Below are positions 47,050-58,644 of a stretch of 64,000 nucleotides of DNA, piece after piece (position 1 is the first letter of the stretch; every line of letters starts with the position of its first letter). The stretch lies in contig CM057471.1 in NCBI GenBank assembly GCA_030035585.1, forward strand, positions 69,774,319 to 69,838,318, given 5' to 3'. The notes under the pieces were generated by a model, which did no database searches, was not told the origin of the DNA, and saw only the letters and a list, made by a program, of their open reading frames with translations. The translations under genes and the position numbers were made by a program. The stretch is from Dugong dugon (taxonomy: Eukaryota > Chordata > Mammalia > Sirenia > Dugongidae).

Positions 47050-47230
47050 AACATATACTGAAGAAAAGAGAAGAGAATCCCAAGGACACTGAGAGTTAGG
47101 AGGAGGCTGACAGGAAAGGAGTCAGAGAAGGAAACAGAAAGAGCAGCTAGAAAGGTACATAGAGAACCAAAAGAGAGGGGTGTGGGGAAGCTAGGTAAGG
47201 AGAAAGGTACAGGAAGGAGGGAGGGGTCAG
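47050..47230. repeat. Purine-rich tract, part of an ancient repeat
   Basis: Strongly A/G-biased plus strand (aagaaaagagaagagaatcc, ggaaggagggaggggtcagg) in RABEPK intron 2. It matches the decayed repeat consensus around aattgaagccgtcaatatag. Confidence 0.45.
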
Positions 47231-47263
47231 GAGTACTAAATGCCAGAGACATCAAATAAGACA

Positions 47264-47423
47264 AAACCAAACCCCTTGCTGTCAAGTTGATTCTGACTCA
47301 TAGCAACCCTGTAGGACAGAATAGAACTGCCCCATAGGGTTTCCAAGGAGTGGCTGGTGGATTCGAACTGCTAGCTACGGCTAGCAGCCATAGCCGTTAA
47401 CCACTGCACCACCCGGGCTCCAG
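47264..47423 (-). mobile_element. AfroSINE-type SINE, short form
   Basis: Antisense: accaaaccccttgctgtcaa tail, gcaccacccgggctc head. Perfect 9-bp duplication aataagaca at 47255-47263 and 47424-47432. A small duplication ctagctacggctagcagcca alters the B-box region. Confidence 0.92.
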
Positions 47424-47704
47424 AATAAGACAGCGCTTGAAAAATGGCTAGGGAATTTTCTTTTCCCATCAGGAAGCTCTCTCGGTCAGCATTCAGAATA
47501 ACTTCAGAGAGAAGAATAAATAGATGCTGTATTTCTTCAAAGTCTTAGCTTTGCCTTTCTATCTTATTGAGCTTTGTGAGTAATCTGGAAGGGCTTTTAA
47601 AATCAATAAATACAAGAGAGTATTTCTTGACGGGGAAAGCATCTCTGGCTATTGACAAGGGCCTTGGGGCTGTAGGTTCCTATATGACTGCACATAAAGC
47701 TCCA

Positions 47705-47925
47705 GTCACCATACACTGAATCCTTCCATGCACTATTACCAGTCTTAGTCTTTACAACCACTGTTGAGGTTAGAATTGTTGCTGTCCTCACTTTGGAAAT
47801 GAGGAAGCTAAGGTTCAGAAAGGTTAGAAGTAACTGTCAAAAGATTACACATCTAGAAAGTACCTGAGCTGGGACTTGAACTAGGTGTATTTGAATTCAC
47901 AAACCATGCTTATAACCACTATCCT
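47705..47925 (-). mobile_element. MIR SINE, antisense
   Basis: ctttggaaatgaggaagcta, tcaaaagattacacatctag and gagctgggacttgaactagg match an antisense MIR. Confidence 0.7.
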
Positions 47926-47934
47926 GTCCCTGAA

Positions 47935-48010
47935 CATGCCATTGAACATTTCTGGGTCTTAGTTTCCCTGTCTAGAAAATGGGGACAATTACTAGCCAAA
48001 ACTAGCCCCA
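47935..48010 (+). mobile_element. MIR SINE fragment
   Basis: ggtcttagtttccctgtcta and gaaaatggggacaattacta match the MIR core. It ends about 180 bp before the exon 3 acceptor. Confidence 0.5.
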
Positions 48011-48189
48011 GTGATTACTGTGAGATGAGAGTAGCAACAAACTTAAAAAGCCAAAGATTCTGTGCAAATGGGTAAGTGTCACGTGTGAATAAGATCCTTC
48101 ATTCTGGCGAATTTCATGAGGAATAGAAGGACCATACTGTTGCATTTGGTCTATGCTCAGGCCTCCTGAACGTATCCTCCCTTTGGCAG

Positions 48190-48347
48190 GTACACCTTGA
48201 CCCCCCCTGGAGACAGCCCTTGTGCTCGGGTTGGTCATAGCTGCTCATATTTACCCCCAGTTGGTGACGCCAAGAGAGGGAAAGTCTTCATTGTTGGGGG
48301 AGCAAATCCAAACAGGAGCTTCTCAGATGTGCACACCATGGATCTGG
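48190..48347 (+). CDS. RABEPK: RABEPK coding exon 3 (residues 18-70 plus one base)
   Basis: Completes W18, then YTLTPPGDSPCARVGHSCSY and KVFIVGGANPNRSFSDVHTM, kelch blade 1. The acceptor is TGGCAG and the donor GTAAGA. Confidence 0.95.
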
Positions 48348-48599
48348 GTAAGACCAGGAGTGGTGGGAGTGATGGAGCTTGCACCCTGTGGCCAGAGAGC
48401 AGGGTTTTCCTCTAAAACAAAATGAATATCACTGACAGGTCCCTAAGGTCTCAGCTGACATCCTGGAGTACATCCACCCAACTAATACCTCCTTGATTTG
48501 AGGGAAAGAGCTTGTGTATGGAGCCCTGGCCATCTAGCCATTCATTCATCAAATATTTCTCTGGGAGACATCGATGACTTCCCCCACTCCCTCATCCAC

Positions 48600-49920
48600 A
48601 CATGCAGTTAATCACCGAGTCCTAAATATCTATTATCTTCCTCCATGTCTCTCCGCTTCCACTACTATTGCCATAAACCAAGCCACCATTATCTCTCAAC
48701 TAGGCTGTAATAGCTTTCTCACTGGTCTCCCTGAATCCAAGTTTACCCCCAGTACAGTCAAATTTCCATATTTATCCAGAGAGTATTGTCTAAAATACAA
48801 ATCAGACTATGTCACTCCCTTGTTTGAAACCTTCTGCAACACCATTTCTTGGCCCCTCCCAACTCTTACATATTTGCTGCACTGAGTATCCTTCAGTTCC
48901 TTGAACCCACTTTGAGCTCTCTGGCCTCCAAGCCTTTGCATACTATTCCCTCTGCCTGGAAAGCTCTGTATACTATTCAACTTTCATATCCCAGATTAAA
49001 TGTCACTTTCATGGAGAAGTTTTCCCTGATACTCCTGGAGTAGTTTAGGCGCCCCTGCCCTATACAGTCATGCATTTCTTAAGGTCCACAATATGTTCTG
49101 TGAAATAGGATGTTTAGTGATTTGGATGTTATGCGAACACCATATTACTTAGCAAACTATGTACGCTTCCTCAGCCTCTGTCCCTCTCCAGTCCCTCCAA
49201 TTCAGTGGCTTCTCCAGCCCACCTCTCTGACCCTTCTTCTCTGGCCCTGGATCCCCCACTCCATGCCCCTTCCTAAGCTCTCCCACAGCCCCTGCCTCTT
49301 GGTCTGTTCCCCAGTGTGCCCACCTTCCAGAACCCCACATCCTGCTGGAGCCTGGTTGCACTAACCTGATTCAGAAGAGCAGCTGCTTACTGTGTACCAT
49401 GAGCAGGCAGCTGAGGTTCTGCTGAGCACGGCTGCCACTCAGCCACTTCGCCCAGCCACTCAGCTTGACTTGTCAAGGTTCACTGACCTCCAATGAACTT
49501 GTCCCCACATCTGTATAGGACTTCCGGCCTTCTCCTGCCGCCCGCTTTTCCCTTCCTCCTCCCTCTGCCCCTTTCTTCCTGGGTCCAGACAGCATATATA
49601 CTTAGCTGTGTACACGTATATACTTAGCGAAGTTATTTGGGACCACAGACATATATGCAGTCGGATGTTGCCCAAACAGATGTTATGCAGCAAATGACTG
49701 TATTTCAACCGTACCCTGCACTTTGCCATCCTTATCCCCCTTCATAACCTTTATTGCATGTGATTTTTTTCTTGTCTGTCTGCCCCACAAGAGTATAAAC
49801 TTCTTGAAAATGGGAAATTGTAGTTATTTTCCATATTATTGTATCCCTAGCTACTTCCAGGCACAGAGTAGGTGCTTTGTAAATATTTTGATGAATGAAT
49901 GAATGAACAAATGAATGAGT
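48600..49920 (+). mobile_element. L2 LINE, split by a Tigger element
   Basis: Sense L2 from agttaatcaccgagtcctaa through ggtctccctgaatccaagtt and gcctttgcatactattccct. It resumes after the Tigger with acccctgcactttgccatcc-like sequence and ends tttgatgaatgaatgaatg. RABEPK intron 3. Confidence 0.75.
49065..49700. mobile_element. Non-autonomous Tigger/MER2-like DNA transposon
   Basis: TIRs cagtcatgcatttcttaagg at 49065 and the inverted agcaaatgactg ending at 49700, with TA on both sides. The outer 100 bp match the Tigger at 37128; the GC-richer centre does not encode a transposase. Confidence 0.82.
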
Positions 49921-50229
49921 GATTACTATGTACTACACAACAGAGCAGAAGTTGAAAACTGGTCACCCACATACATGCTTTGTTAGATCCACCCATATAA
50001 CGTTGTTAGTATTTTAATCTAATTTGTTTGCCAACTTAATGTGCAGAAGGCTTCAGTATAAATATTGAAATGGTTTGGCTTCTCTTGAGGATCTTGGAAG
50101 ATCTGACATATGGCAACAATGATTTGGAGCTGAGTAGCAGCTGCCACCTATCAACGGGGTTGTCATTCTTCAATTTGCCACAGTTGCCCCAGTCTTCAGG
50201 AACTTGCCGTGTAGTTCAGTTACATCTTT

Positions 50230-50395
50230 ATTGCCACCTATTACTAGCTGTGTGACCCTGGCCAAACCATCCAAATCATCTGTGCCTCAGTGTCCTGTAA
50301 AATGGGGATAATAACCTGCTTCACTTGGCAGTTATAATGATCTAAAAGATAATGGCTGTGAAAGTCCTGTGTAAGTACCTTGCTAACTAAAATAA
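50230..50395 (+). mobile_element. MIR SINE
   Basis: cacctattactagctgtgtg, gtgcctcagtgtcctgtaaa, atggggataataacctgctt. Confidence 0.75.
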
Positions 50396-50439
50396 TGAAT
50401 GGATTTGGTATTATTATTCTATGAACTTGTTTTAGCCAG

Positions 50440-50880
50440 AGATCATTTAGTTTCAGGTAACATAAACCAAATTAAATCAACAAAACGGGGATTTATTTAT
50501 ACAGATACAAGAGTGTTCCACAGAATCCAAGGGTAAGAAGTACAGCCCAGCCTCAGGAGAGAGTGGAAGCAGGTATTGGAAAGCTGTCAAAAACCATCTG
50601 TCTCCTCCCTCTCTCTCTCTGGGGAGATCTTGCTTCTTTACTCAGATCTGTTTCATTCTTCTCTATTCCTTACTTTGGCTTTCTCTGCTTCTCTGCACAT
50701 GGTGTAAGACAACCATACAAATCCAGAAATCTGTTTGAATTTCAGATTCTTGAGAGGAAGGACCTGATTGGCCTAGCTTGGGTCAAGTGGCCACCTCTGA
50801 CCCAATCAGCTAAGGCTAGAAAGTCAAGGGTGTTGTAGTACGAACATGTCTTCTGGGATCTGCCCCTGTGATTAGAGAGT
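50440..50880. repeat. Ancient interspersed repeat, class not assigned
   Basis: acataaaccaaattaaatca, acggggatttatttatacag and cctgattggcctagcttggg fit a mammalian-wide repeat I cannot name. Confidence 0.35.
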
Positions 50881-51086
50881 GGGACAATTTTCATAGAAAA
50901 GGGTTGATGGGCTAGGCAGATAGCCCTCTGAGTGGAACTTTTTGGAGGTTGACCACATTGCCTTTAAGTGATTTGATGGTTGTTCATTTATGCTTTTGAC
51001 CCTCTCCTCACCACCCTCCCCAAGCCTGTCAATCACTATAAGCAGGAGGCAGCTCCAATCAAGGAACTGGGTAAAATGTTTTCTAG

Positions 51087-51239
51087 GTACACACCAGTGG
51101 AATTTAGCCACCTGGGAGGGCCTGTTGCCCCGGTACGAGCATGCCAGCTTCATTCCCTCCTGCACACCTGACAGCATCTGGGTGTTTGGAGGTGCCTACC
51201 AATCAGGAAATCGAAATTGTCTACAAGTGCTGAATCCTG
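51087..51239 (+). CDS. RABEPK: RABEPK coding exon 4 (residues 71-121 plus one base)
   Basis: Encodes THQWNLATWEGLLPRYEHAS through IWVFGGAYQSGNRNCLQVLN, kelch blade 2. The acceptor is TTCTAG and the donor GTAAGT. The first ten residues differ noticeably from the human protein as I recall it. Confidence 0.94.
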
Positions 51240-51429
51240 GTAAGTATCCAAAGTTATTTTATTTACCTAAATAAGTGAGTCCAATTCAGATTCGTGTACT
51301 GAAACCCATTTGGATTGTACTAATTATTAACTTTGCTGACCTCACAGAAAATAGGAATTTTAACTTCTAGCAGAAACTGAAAATAACAGATTTACCCCCC
51401 ACTTGAGTAACACATACAGTCATCAACTC

Positions 51430-51565
51430 CTTAAATGCCAAAGCTGGAAGGGACTTCAGAGAACAGCTATGCCAAGTAGGAAACTCAGGTCCAGCAAGGG
51501 GAAGTAATTTACCTAAAGTCATCAAAGAGTCAGTGACTGAGCCAGGGTAGAACCCAAGACATCTA
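51430..51565 (-). mobile_element. MIR-type fragment, antisense
   Basis: gccaaagctggaagggactt, aaactcaggtccagcaaggg and gtagaacccaagacatctag. Confidence 0.45.
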
Positions 51566-51568
51566 GAT

Positions 51569-51770
51569 CAATGGTTTTCAAACGGAGACGATTTTGCCTC
51601 CCAGGGGACATTTGGCAATATCTGGAGACTTGAGTTGTCACATCTGGAGGGATACTACTGGCATCTAGTGGGTGTAGGCCAGGGTTGCTACTAAAAGTCC
51701 TATAATGCACAAATCAGCCCCAAATTATTTAATCTAAAATGTCAGTAAGTGCCAAGGTTGAGAAACCCTG
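51569..51770 (+). mobile_element. MER5A hAT element, nearly full length
   Basis: caatggttttcaaacggaga TIR end, ggacatttggcaatatctgg, actggcatctagtgggtgta, ending gttgagaaaccctg. RABEPK intron 4, about 330 bp after exon 4. Confidence 0.88.
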
Positions 51771-51929
51771 ACCCAGATTCTCCTGGTATGTTTTTTATTA
51801 AGCTAAGAAAGTGCAAGGTTCTTGGCTTGTCTTATAGGCAATGTTACCATAAAGGAAGCAATTTAGGGACCAATAGTTAATACTGAGAGGATGTTGCTGA
51901 ACCACATATGGGAGGGGGACTTTTTTGTC

Positions 51930-52610
51930 ATTTTAAAAAGTTTGTTTTTGTCTTCTCTTTAAATATAATTTATATTCGTTGTAAAATATTTGTAAAGTTT
52001 AAATAAGTATACAAAAGTCATCCACAATTCTACTATGCTAAGGCTATTGACAGCATTTCTTTGTACTTCCTATCTTTTCTCTGCATTTTAACAAGCCTGA
52101 CAGCATACTATATATGCACTGTTGTACCCTTTTCCCTTCAATTTCATAATTACTGCAGAAGTTATTTTCTATTAACAATACTTTGAAAACATCATTTTTT
52201 ATGGCTATGTAATACTCTATTTTATAATGATACCATAATTCCCCTGTAGATGGACACCTAGGTTTTCAAATATTTACCATTGTGAATAACAAAGCAGTGA
52301 ACATGATTGTTCAGAAGTAATTGACTGTATTTAAATTTATATTCATGCTATGAATTAAAAAGACTAGGTAAAATATTATAAACCTTTTTAAGGCTTTCGA
52401 TACATGCTACCAAATAGCTCTCCAGAGAGATTTTTCTGGTTTATCCCCTCTCTAGCTGTATTTGATAATGCTTGTTTCACTCTACCCTGACTAGCATTGG
52501 ATTTATCATTTTTAAACACTTTGCAAATTTGATAGGCCAAAAAAAATTCTTTTTATCTAGTTGTTTAAATATGCATTTTGTTAATTACTGATAACCTGGA
52601 CATTTTTCAC
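51930..52610 (-). mobile_element. Old L1/HAL1-type fragment, antisense
   Basis: tggctatgtaatactctatt, ctgtagatggacacctaggt and accattgtgaataacaaagc are the antisense ORF2 3' hallmarks of L1-like elements. Confidence 0.65.
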
Positions 52611-52689
52611 GTGTCAGTCAACTCTTGACCAGTTCCCTCTATCAACAATTGTGTAGTAAAGAATTTGGCTGGTCTTTGTCCTCGATTCC

Positions 52690-53310
52690 TGGGCGGTAAC
52701 CTTTAAACCTTTGGGATAAAGAATTTGGCTGGCAACTTTAGAAAGACCAACCATATGATTAGAGAGTTGGAGTTTTGACATCAGCCGACCTCAGGGGGAA
52801 GGGAGAGGGCTGGAGATCAAGTTTAGTTATGTGACTGATGATTTAATCAGTTAAGCCCACATAATGAGACCCCAATAAAGACTTTGGAGATGAAAGCCTA
52901 GGGGAGTTTCTCTGGTTGGCAGTATTGTGTATTGTCACACATCGAGGTGTTGGGAGTGTGACACATCCTAAGTCCACTGTGAGAGGACAATGGAAACTTC
53001 CCATTTTGGACCCGCCCAGACTTCACCCTATGGGTCTAACCCTATGGCTGGTTCTGATTTGTATCCTTTTGCTACAAAAAACCTGTAAATGTAAGTATAA
53101 TGCTTTTTTGAGTTCTGTGAGATGTTCTATCGAATTTTTAAACCTGAGGGAGCTAGTGAGAACTCCCCAGTTTGTAGCCAGCTGGTCAGAAGTGAAGGTG
53201 GCTTGGGGACCCATGAGCTTACAACTATTGTCTGAAGTGAGAACGGTCTTGTGGACTATGCCCATAACCTGTGAAGTTTGGCCTAACTTCACATAGTTGG
53301 TGTCAGAACT
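52690..53310 (+). mobile_element. ERVL-type LTR, sense
   Basis: cctttaaacctttgggataa, gagaccccaataaagacttt (poly(A) signal), ggcagtattgtgtattgtca, acctgagggagctagtgaga and tagttggtgtcagaactca. Resembles an old ERVL LTR. Exact ends not determined. Confidence 0.45.
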
Positions 53311-53708
53311 CATTGCAACAATGTATTTGCATGACAATTGGTCCTTCAGGAGGAGATGGAACTGAATTTTCCTGTGTGTCAAGTGTTTAAATTTCTTCAT
53401 AGCATTTAAAAGTATCTTATCTATTTATTTGATTTATTTGTTTATTGCCTGTCTGGCACATAGTTAATGCCCAATAATCATTAGCTGTTGTGGCTGATAT
53501 GTTTATGGTTCAGCACATGGAAATTCAGCTCTGGGACCCTGCCCTTTTGATTTTCAATGATGGCATCCATTTGAATAAAATACAGACAATGAGAATTTGG
53601 AAACTTCTGTCAAAGGAATTGATTTTCCACTAGATTCTTTTTCTCTCCTAAAAAGTATAATTTGACAACGTACCTAAGAAATATGAAAAATGTAAGTGAA
53701 ATCGTTAG

Positions 53709-53760
53709 TTGCTTTTGGTTAGCAGCCATAGCGCTAAACCACCGCACAACCAGTGCTCCC
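53709..53760 (-). mobile_element. AfroSINE head fragment
   Basis: ttttggttagcagccatagc and caccgcacaaccagtgctcc are the antisense first 50 bp of the SINE; the rest is missing. Confidence 0.7.
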
Positions 53761-54129
53761 CCCATGGCAGCAGCAGGCAAGAAATCAAACAACACGTTAC
53801 ACTGAGCAAATCTACTACTTCAAATGGCTTAGGACCTTTGTGATTATTTGTGCTGGTGTTTGACTTGGCAGCAACACAAACCCATGATCTTCTGACCCTG
53901 GTGGTTGTGCACATTCTAACTCCTCCTAAGATCCAAAAGCTCTCCAAGATCTGTAGCTAGAGAGACAATTATATTGTGTTTTGGATATATAGACTGCAAC
54001 TTGTTTCATCTCCAGGTAGGTGTTTGAGTTCCACACATATTATAAACGCTTCACGTGACACTTCGTACATCCAGTGAAGACCTACATATAAGGCAAAGAA
54101 TTTCCTAGGCAAGAAGCAATTCCTGGTGT

Positions 54130-54300
54130 GATGTGGTATAGTGAGTATGGGAGTTGAAGAGATCAGAGTTCAAACCTCTGCTCTGCTACTCACAGCATTG
54201 AGACCCAGAGGAAAGGATTTAATTTTTATGAGCTTTAGTTCCCTCATCTGCAAAATGGAAATACTTTCCCCTCAACTCCCGGGGGTGAGTGAGGATAGTG
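54130..54300 (+). mobile_element. MIR SINE
   Basis: gagttcaaacctctgctctg, ctttagttccctcatctgca, aaatggaaatactt. Confidence 0.6.
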
Positions 54301-54544
54301 AGGATGGAAGAATTCTCAGGGCATGATTCATTACAAGGAGGGTACTCAATTAATGCATCTGTTTCTATAAAATTCTTCATTCTTTTTTTGTTTTCAATTG
54401 TGGTGAAAATATACATAACAAGTATATGTTATCGCAACAATTCATGTTTCATTTTTAGAAGAAATAATCTTCTATATGCCTACCCAGCTGGTGAAATTTT
54501 ATTCTCAGGTCAGATGAGTGGAAAATCATAGATCTTGCTGTTAT

Positions 54545-54665
54545 CAAAACAGGATTTGAAACCCATCTCAGCTATTTACTATCCATAACACCTTATAGAA
54601 GGGACGTAATCTATCTTTGTTTCAATTTCCTTATCTGTAAAATGAGGAAACTAATATTTATTGGG
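54545..54665 (+). mobile_element. MIR SINE fragment
   Basis: gatttgaaacccatctcagc, aatttccttatctgtaaaat. Confidence 0.55.
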
Positions 54666-55144
54666 CACTTATTGCTTAGTAGCAACTATTATTACTAGGA
54701 CTATTATTACTACTACTAAAACTGCAATAACATTGCCTACTTTTGTATTAATGATCACATATCCTGGGACATTTGTTCTCTGGCTTCTAGTGGGAATGAA
54801 TTTTTTTTAAAAGATGTTGGACTCTTCTGAATGGGCCTGGGGCAGGGTAGCCAGCAAAGTGGAAAGGGGTTTAGAAAGGATGTTTGAAGGCCTCTGAAGG
54901 CAGAGTGACCACATTCTTAATTGTACCTGTGGCTTTTCAATCTTGGAGATTTTGGTACATCTAGACGAATTCTAAGGATTGCCCGCATCCCTCCTTGTCT
55001 TTGATGGGCATGAGGTCCCTGCCTAGAACTATGCTGACCCACTTGGGGATTGGGGTTTGGAAAGTGACCCTACCCCGCCCCAGAGGCGAGGTCATAGGCC
55101 CCCGAGCCTAGATGTTTGAGGCATGTGTCTTCTTTCTGGACCAG

Positions 55145-55306
55145 AAACCGGGACCTGGACCACTCCAGAGGTGACCAGCCCCTCACCATCCCCAAGAACA
55201 TTCCACACGTCATCAGCAGCCATTGGAAACCAGCTGTATGTCTTTGGAGGTGGAGAGAGAGGTGCCCAGCCTGTGCAGGATGTGAAGCTGCACGTGTTTG
55301 ACGCAA
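55145..55306 (+). CDS. RABEPK: RABEPK coding exon 5 (residues 122-175 plus one base)
   Basis: Encodes TGTWTTPEVTSPSPSPRTFH and GNQLYVFGGGERGAQPVQDV, kelch blade 3. The acceptor is ACCAG. The donor GTATGG at 55307 is followed within about 10 bp by antisense L1 sequence. Confidence 0.95.
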
Positions 55307-55315
55307 GTATGGACG

Positions 55316-55858
55316 TTATTGTTATTTTATTGAACTTTAAGTGAAGGTTTACAGAACAAACTGGCTTCTCGTTAAACAGTACATATATTATTTTAAGGCA
55401 TTGGTTAACAACCCAATGACATGTCAGTACTCTCCCTTCTTGACCTTGGGTTCCCTATTACCAAATTTCCTGTCCCCTTCTAACTTCTAGTCCCTGGGCT
55501 GGTGTGCCTCTTTAGTCTCATTTTTGTCCTATGGGTGTGTCTAATCTTTGGCTAAAAGGTGAACCTCCAGAGTGACTTCGTTACTGGGCTGAAAGGATGT
55601 CCGGGTGCCATATTCTAGAGGGTTCTCCAGTCTCTGTCAGGTTAGTAAGTCTGGTCTTTTTTTTTTTTTTTTTGAGTTAGAATTTTGTTCTACATTTTTC
55701 TCCAGCTCTGTCTGGGACCTTCTTTTGTGATCCTTGTCAGAGCAGTCAGTGGTGGTAGCCGAGTACCACCATCTAGTTGTACTGGACTCAGTCTGGTGGA
55801 GGCCATAGTAGTTGTGGTTCATTAGTCCTTTGGACTAATCTTTCCCTTGTATCTTTAG
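55316..55858 (-). mobile_element. L1 3' end (subfamily B type, single 3' end), antisense, abutting exon 5 donor
   Basis: Reads gaaggtttacagaacaaact, ggttaacaacccaatgacat, cttgggttccctattaccaa, then ggtggtagccgagtaccacc and cattagtcctttggactaat. Reverse complement of the B-type L1 3' end, but without the internal duplicated block. It starts about 10 bp inside RABEPK intron 5. Confidence 0.82.
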
Positions 55859-55875
55859 TTTAGCAGCCGAACTCT
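55859..55875 (-). mobile_element. AfroSINE fragment, left of the L1 insertion
   Basis: tttagcagccgaactct is an antisense SINE piece continuing the fragment at 56294-56328. The remaining 3' part of the SINE is absent. Confidence 0.55.
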
Positions 55876-56293
55876 TTTTATTTTTTTCCATACAAAAATT
55901 TACGCATACATTGTTACGTGACTCTAATCGCTCTCCCCATACTGTGACCGCACATTCCTCCTTTCCACCCCTGATTCCCCATGTCCATTCAACCAGCTCC
56001 TAACCCTCTTTGCCTTCCCATCTGACCTCCGGACAGAAGTTGCCCGTTTAGTCTCTTGTATCTACTTGAGCTAAGAGGCACAGCCATCATGAGTATCACT
56101 TTATGTCCCACAGTCCAGTCCACTCCCTGTCTGAGGATTTGGCCTTGGAAATTGTTTTAGTTCTGGGCTGATAGAGAATCCAGGGACCATGCTTTCCGGG
56201 GTTCCTCCAGTCTCAGTCGGACCATTAAGTCTGGTCTTCTTACTAGAATTTGAGTTCTGCACACCACCTTTCTCCTGCCCCATCCGGGAAGGT
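55876..56293 (-). mobile_element. L1 3' UTR (subfamily A), antisense, inside a SINE
   Basis: t-run and ttccatacaaaaatttacgc, ccctgattccccatgtccat, ttatgtcccacagtccagtc, as in the L1s at 12395 and 37930. Flanked by agccgaactct (55865-55875) and agccgaaatct (56294-56304), an 11-bp duplication with one change. Confidence 0.85.
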
Positions 56294-56328
56294 AGCCGAA
56301 ATCTTAACCAGTGCACCACCAGGGGTCC
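56294..56328 (-). mobile_element. AfroSINE head, right of the L1 insertion
   Basis: agccgaaatcttaaccagtg, caccaccaggggtcc is the antisense SINE head. Confidence 0.7.
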
Positions 56329-56599
56329 TTCTCTTACTAGTGGGCATTTATAAATAATGTTTTACAAAAAACATCTGACAAAAATGCTTTTCATTTGTTT
56401 TTCAGTAAAATGCAACTTGCCTTAAGGAAATGAAATAAGCAAAATTTCATACTTGCAAAGTAAAATTGGAAGAATTAAGACACTTCACAGTCTAATTCTT
56501 CTCTTTCTAGAAAGAAATGGACTTTGTGATTCTTTTAAAGCAGTTTTTAAAAGTTTAAATAGTGGTTTTGAATATATAAAACTAAAAGGAAGAAGTAAA

Positions 56600-56662
56600 T
56601 AACTGTGTATGTTTGTGTGTATATATATGTTGTGGTGTGTGTGTATACATATGTATATACAG
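56600..56662. repeat. TG/TA simple repeat
   Basis: Alternating gtgtgt, tatata and atac tracts in RABEPK intron 5. Confidence 0.7.
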
Positions 56663-56680
56663 AGAGACGTATATATTACA

Positions 56681-56842
56681 AACAAAACCAAACCCATTGC
56701 CATTGAGTCGATTGCAACTCATAGTGACCCTACAGGACAGAGTAGAACTTCCCCCATAGGGTTTCCACAGAGCAGCTGGTGGATTTGAGCTGTATACCTT
56801 TTGGTTAGAAGCCAAAGGCCTAATCACTGTGCCACCAGGACT
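56681..56842 (-). mobile_element. AfroSINE-type SINE, short form
   Basis: Antisense: aacaaaaccaaacccattgc tail, ctgtgccaccaggactt head. Confidence 0.9.
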
Positions 56843-56859
56843 TATTATTAACATCTCAG

Positions 56860-57200
56860 TGCATTTCCAGTCTTTTTTTTAACATAGCAGAGATAATTTC
56901 ATGCATAATATGTATATCTTACATTTTTCACTTTAGCATTTCCACATATGATCACAAAGTCTAAACTAACATTTTTAATAAATGCATACTATTCCATCGT
57001 GGCTGTATCAATAACTCAACCTGTTGTTGAACACTTATACTATTTCCAGTTCTTCTCTATTACCAACAACATTATGATAAACGTATTTGTGAATAAACCT
57101 TTTCAGATTGTTTTAAACTATATTCCTTGGCACACGGAGGAGGAGGCCTCCTTGAACAACCTGCAGGCATGTCATAAATGGTAATTCAAAGATAAATTGT
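56860..57200 (-). mobile_element. Old L1/HAL1-type fragment, antisense
   Basis: aaatgcatactattccatcg, ttgaacacttatactatttc and acattatgataaacgtattt. Confidence 0.5.
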
Positions 57201-57369
57201 TGTTTAGCAGGTCTTTGTCTCAAATAGTTTTAGCAGCACTCCTTCAAGATTTTCTGGCATGTTGACTTGATTCATTGATTTTCCAGAATTCTGTATATGT
57301 ACAATTTTGAAGATATGAAGAGCTGCCTATGGTAGAATGCACTGTTAGAATAATATAAATATTAATAAC

Positions 57370-57560
57370 TCATATATTGAATACCTTTGTTCATGTGCTT
57401 TATATACATTATCTCATTTAATCTACACCTCAGTCCTTAGAGGTAGGTATTTTCAGGTATTGTTGTATCCCCATTTTATAGCTGTAGAAAATACTGTTTA
57501 TGGAAAAACTAGCCCAAGGGCACACAGTCAGAGAACCAGGTTTCAAACTCCAAAACCCTT
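57370..57560 (-). mobile_element. MIR SINE, antisense
   Basis: gtgctttatatacattatct, tccccattttatagctgtag and aagggcacacagtcagagaa. Confidence 0.75.
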
Positions 57561-58043
57561 GTTCTAACCATTATTTAATACTCCCACACCAATGGCACTC
57601 TTGTTAACTTTAATAGTAACCTATTTTCTTCCCTCATTCTTTCAACAAAGCAGTTAAAGATATTATCTTTTTAAAAAGGAAGACTAAACGCTTGTTATGG
57701 AGGAAGCCAACTCATTCTTTTTAACTTTGGGGCAGTTCTAGGTTGAAGCTGACGGGAGGTCTTTTTTAATTCAAAGCAAGGAATGGCTTCCTAATGCCCA
57801 GAAGGGGCAGGCCTGTTAATAAATAAGCTCTCCAGCCCTAGAAGTGTCCAAGCAGTGGCTTTCCAGGCTATAGAGTCTATGGAGGGAAGCCTAGATTGGG
57901 TTGGTGAGTAGGAGTGAATGACCTTAAGGTCCCTTTCCTGTTTGGAGCATCTCTGCTGGGAAGTGGTAAAGAAGCTTGGGTGTATTTCTCATGTTCTTGT
58001 TTCATGGCTTTGCCATCTAATGCCAATGAATTTACTTTTCCAG

Positions 58044-58193
58044 ACACTCTGACCTGGTCACAGCCAGAGACACTTGGAAAATCCCCATCACCCCGGCATG
58101 GTCATGTGATGGTGGCAGCAGGAACAAAGCTCTTCATCCATGGAGGCTTAGCAGGGGACAAATTCTATGATGATCTCCATTGCATTGATATAA
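58044..58193 (+). CDS. RABEPK: RABEPK coding exon 6 (residues 176-225 plus one base)
   Basis: Encodes TLTWSQPETLGKSPSPRHGH and TKLFIHGGLAGDKFYDDLHC, kelch blade 4. The acceptor is TTCCAG and the donor GTAAGT. Confidence 0.95.
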
Positions 58194-58644
58194 GTAAGTA
58201 AAGTAGGGGCTTGTCAGCTTAAAATTAAATAGAATGTGCTCTGATAGAATATAGCCACACTTGTAGATGTGGGTAACTTGACAAGCGTGTAGATTCTTCA
58301 CTGGATTCTGTCAAGTCAAGTGTAGCCTGAATAATAATAAATAATAACAGCAGTAAATGCAGACATTTCCTGAGGACTATGTGTCCAACCATTATCTTTG
58401 ATTATCCAACAACTTGCTCTTTCATTAATATCCATTATGCTTTTTATTCTCCAAGTGCATTTCTTTCAGGCATGAGCTGTGAGAAACATGGATAACTACT
58501 AGAGTGTGTTTTGAGATTGGTGACTAGAATTGCATGCCAAACGTGGTTGAAAATACTGGTGAAGAAGAGGGTTAGGGATGACATGAGAATTGTCACTGAA
58601 GTGCTGATGTGCGCTATGGGGCCTGGACTCATTCTTGGTCAGTC

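Noticed and set aside
53023..53400. 125/126-codon frames on both strands
   Set aside because: Lie within an ERVL-type LTR; LTRs are non-coding, and the residues match no protein family.
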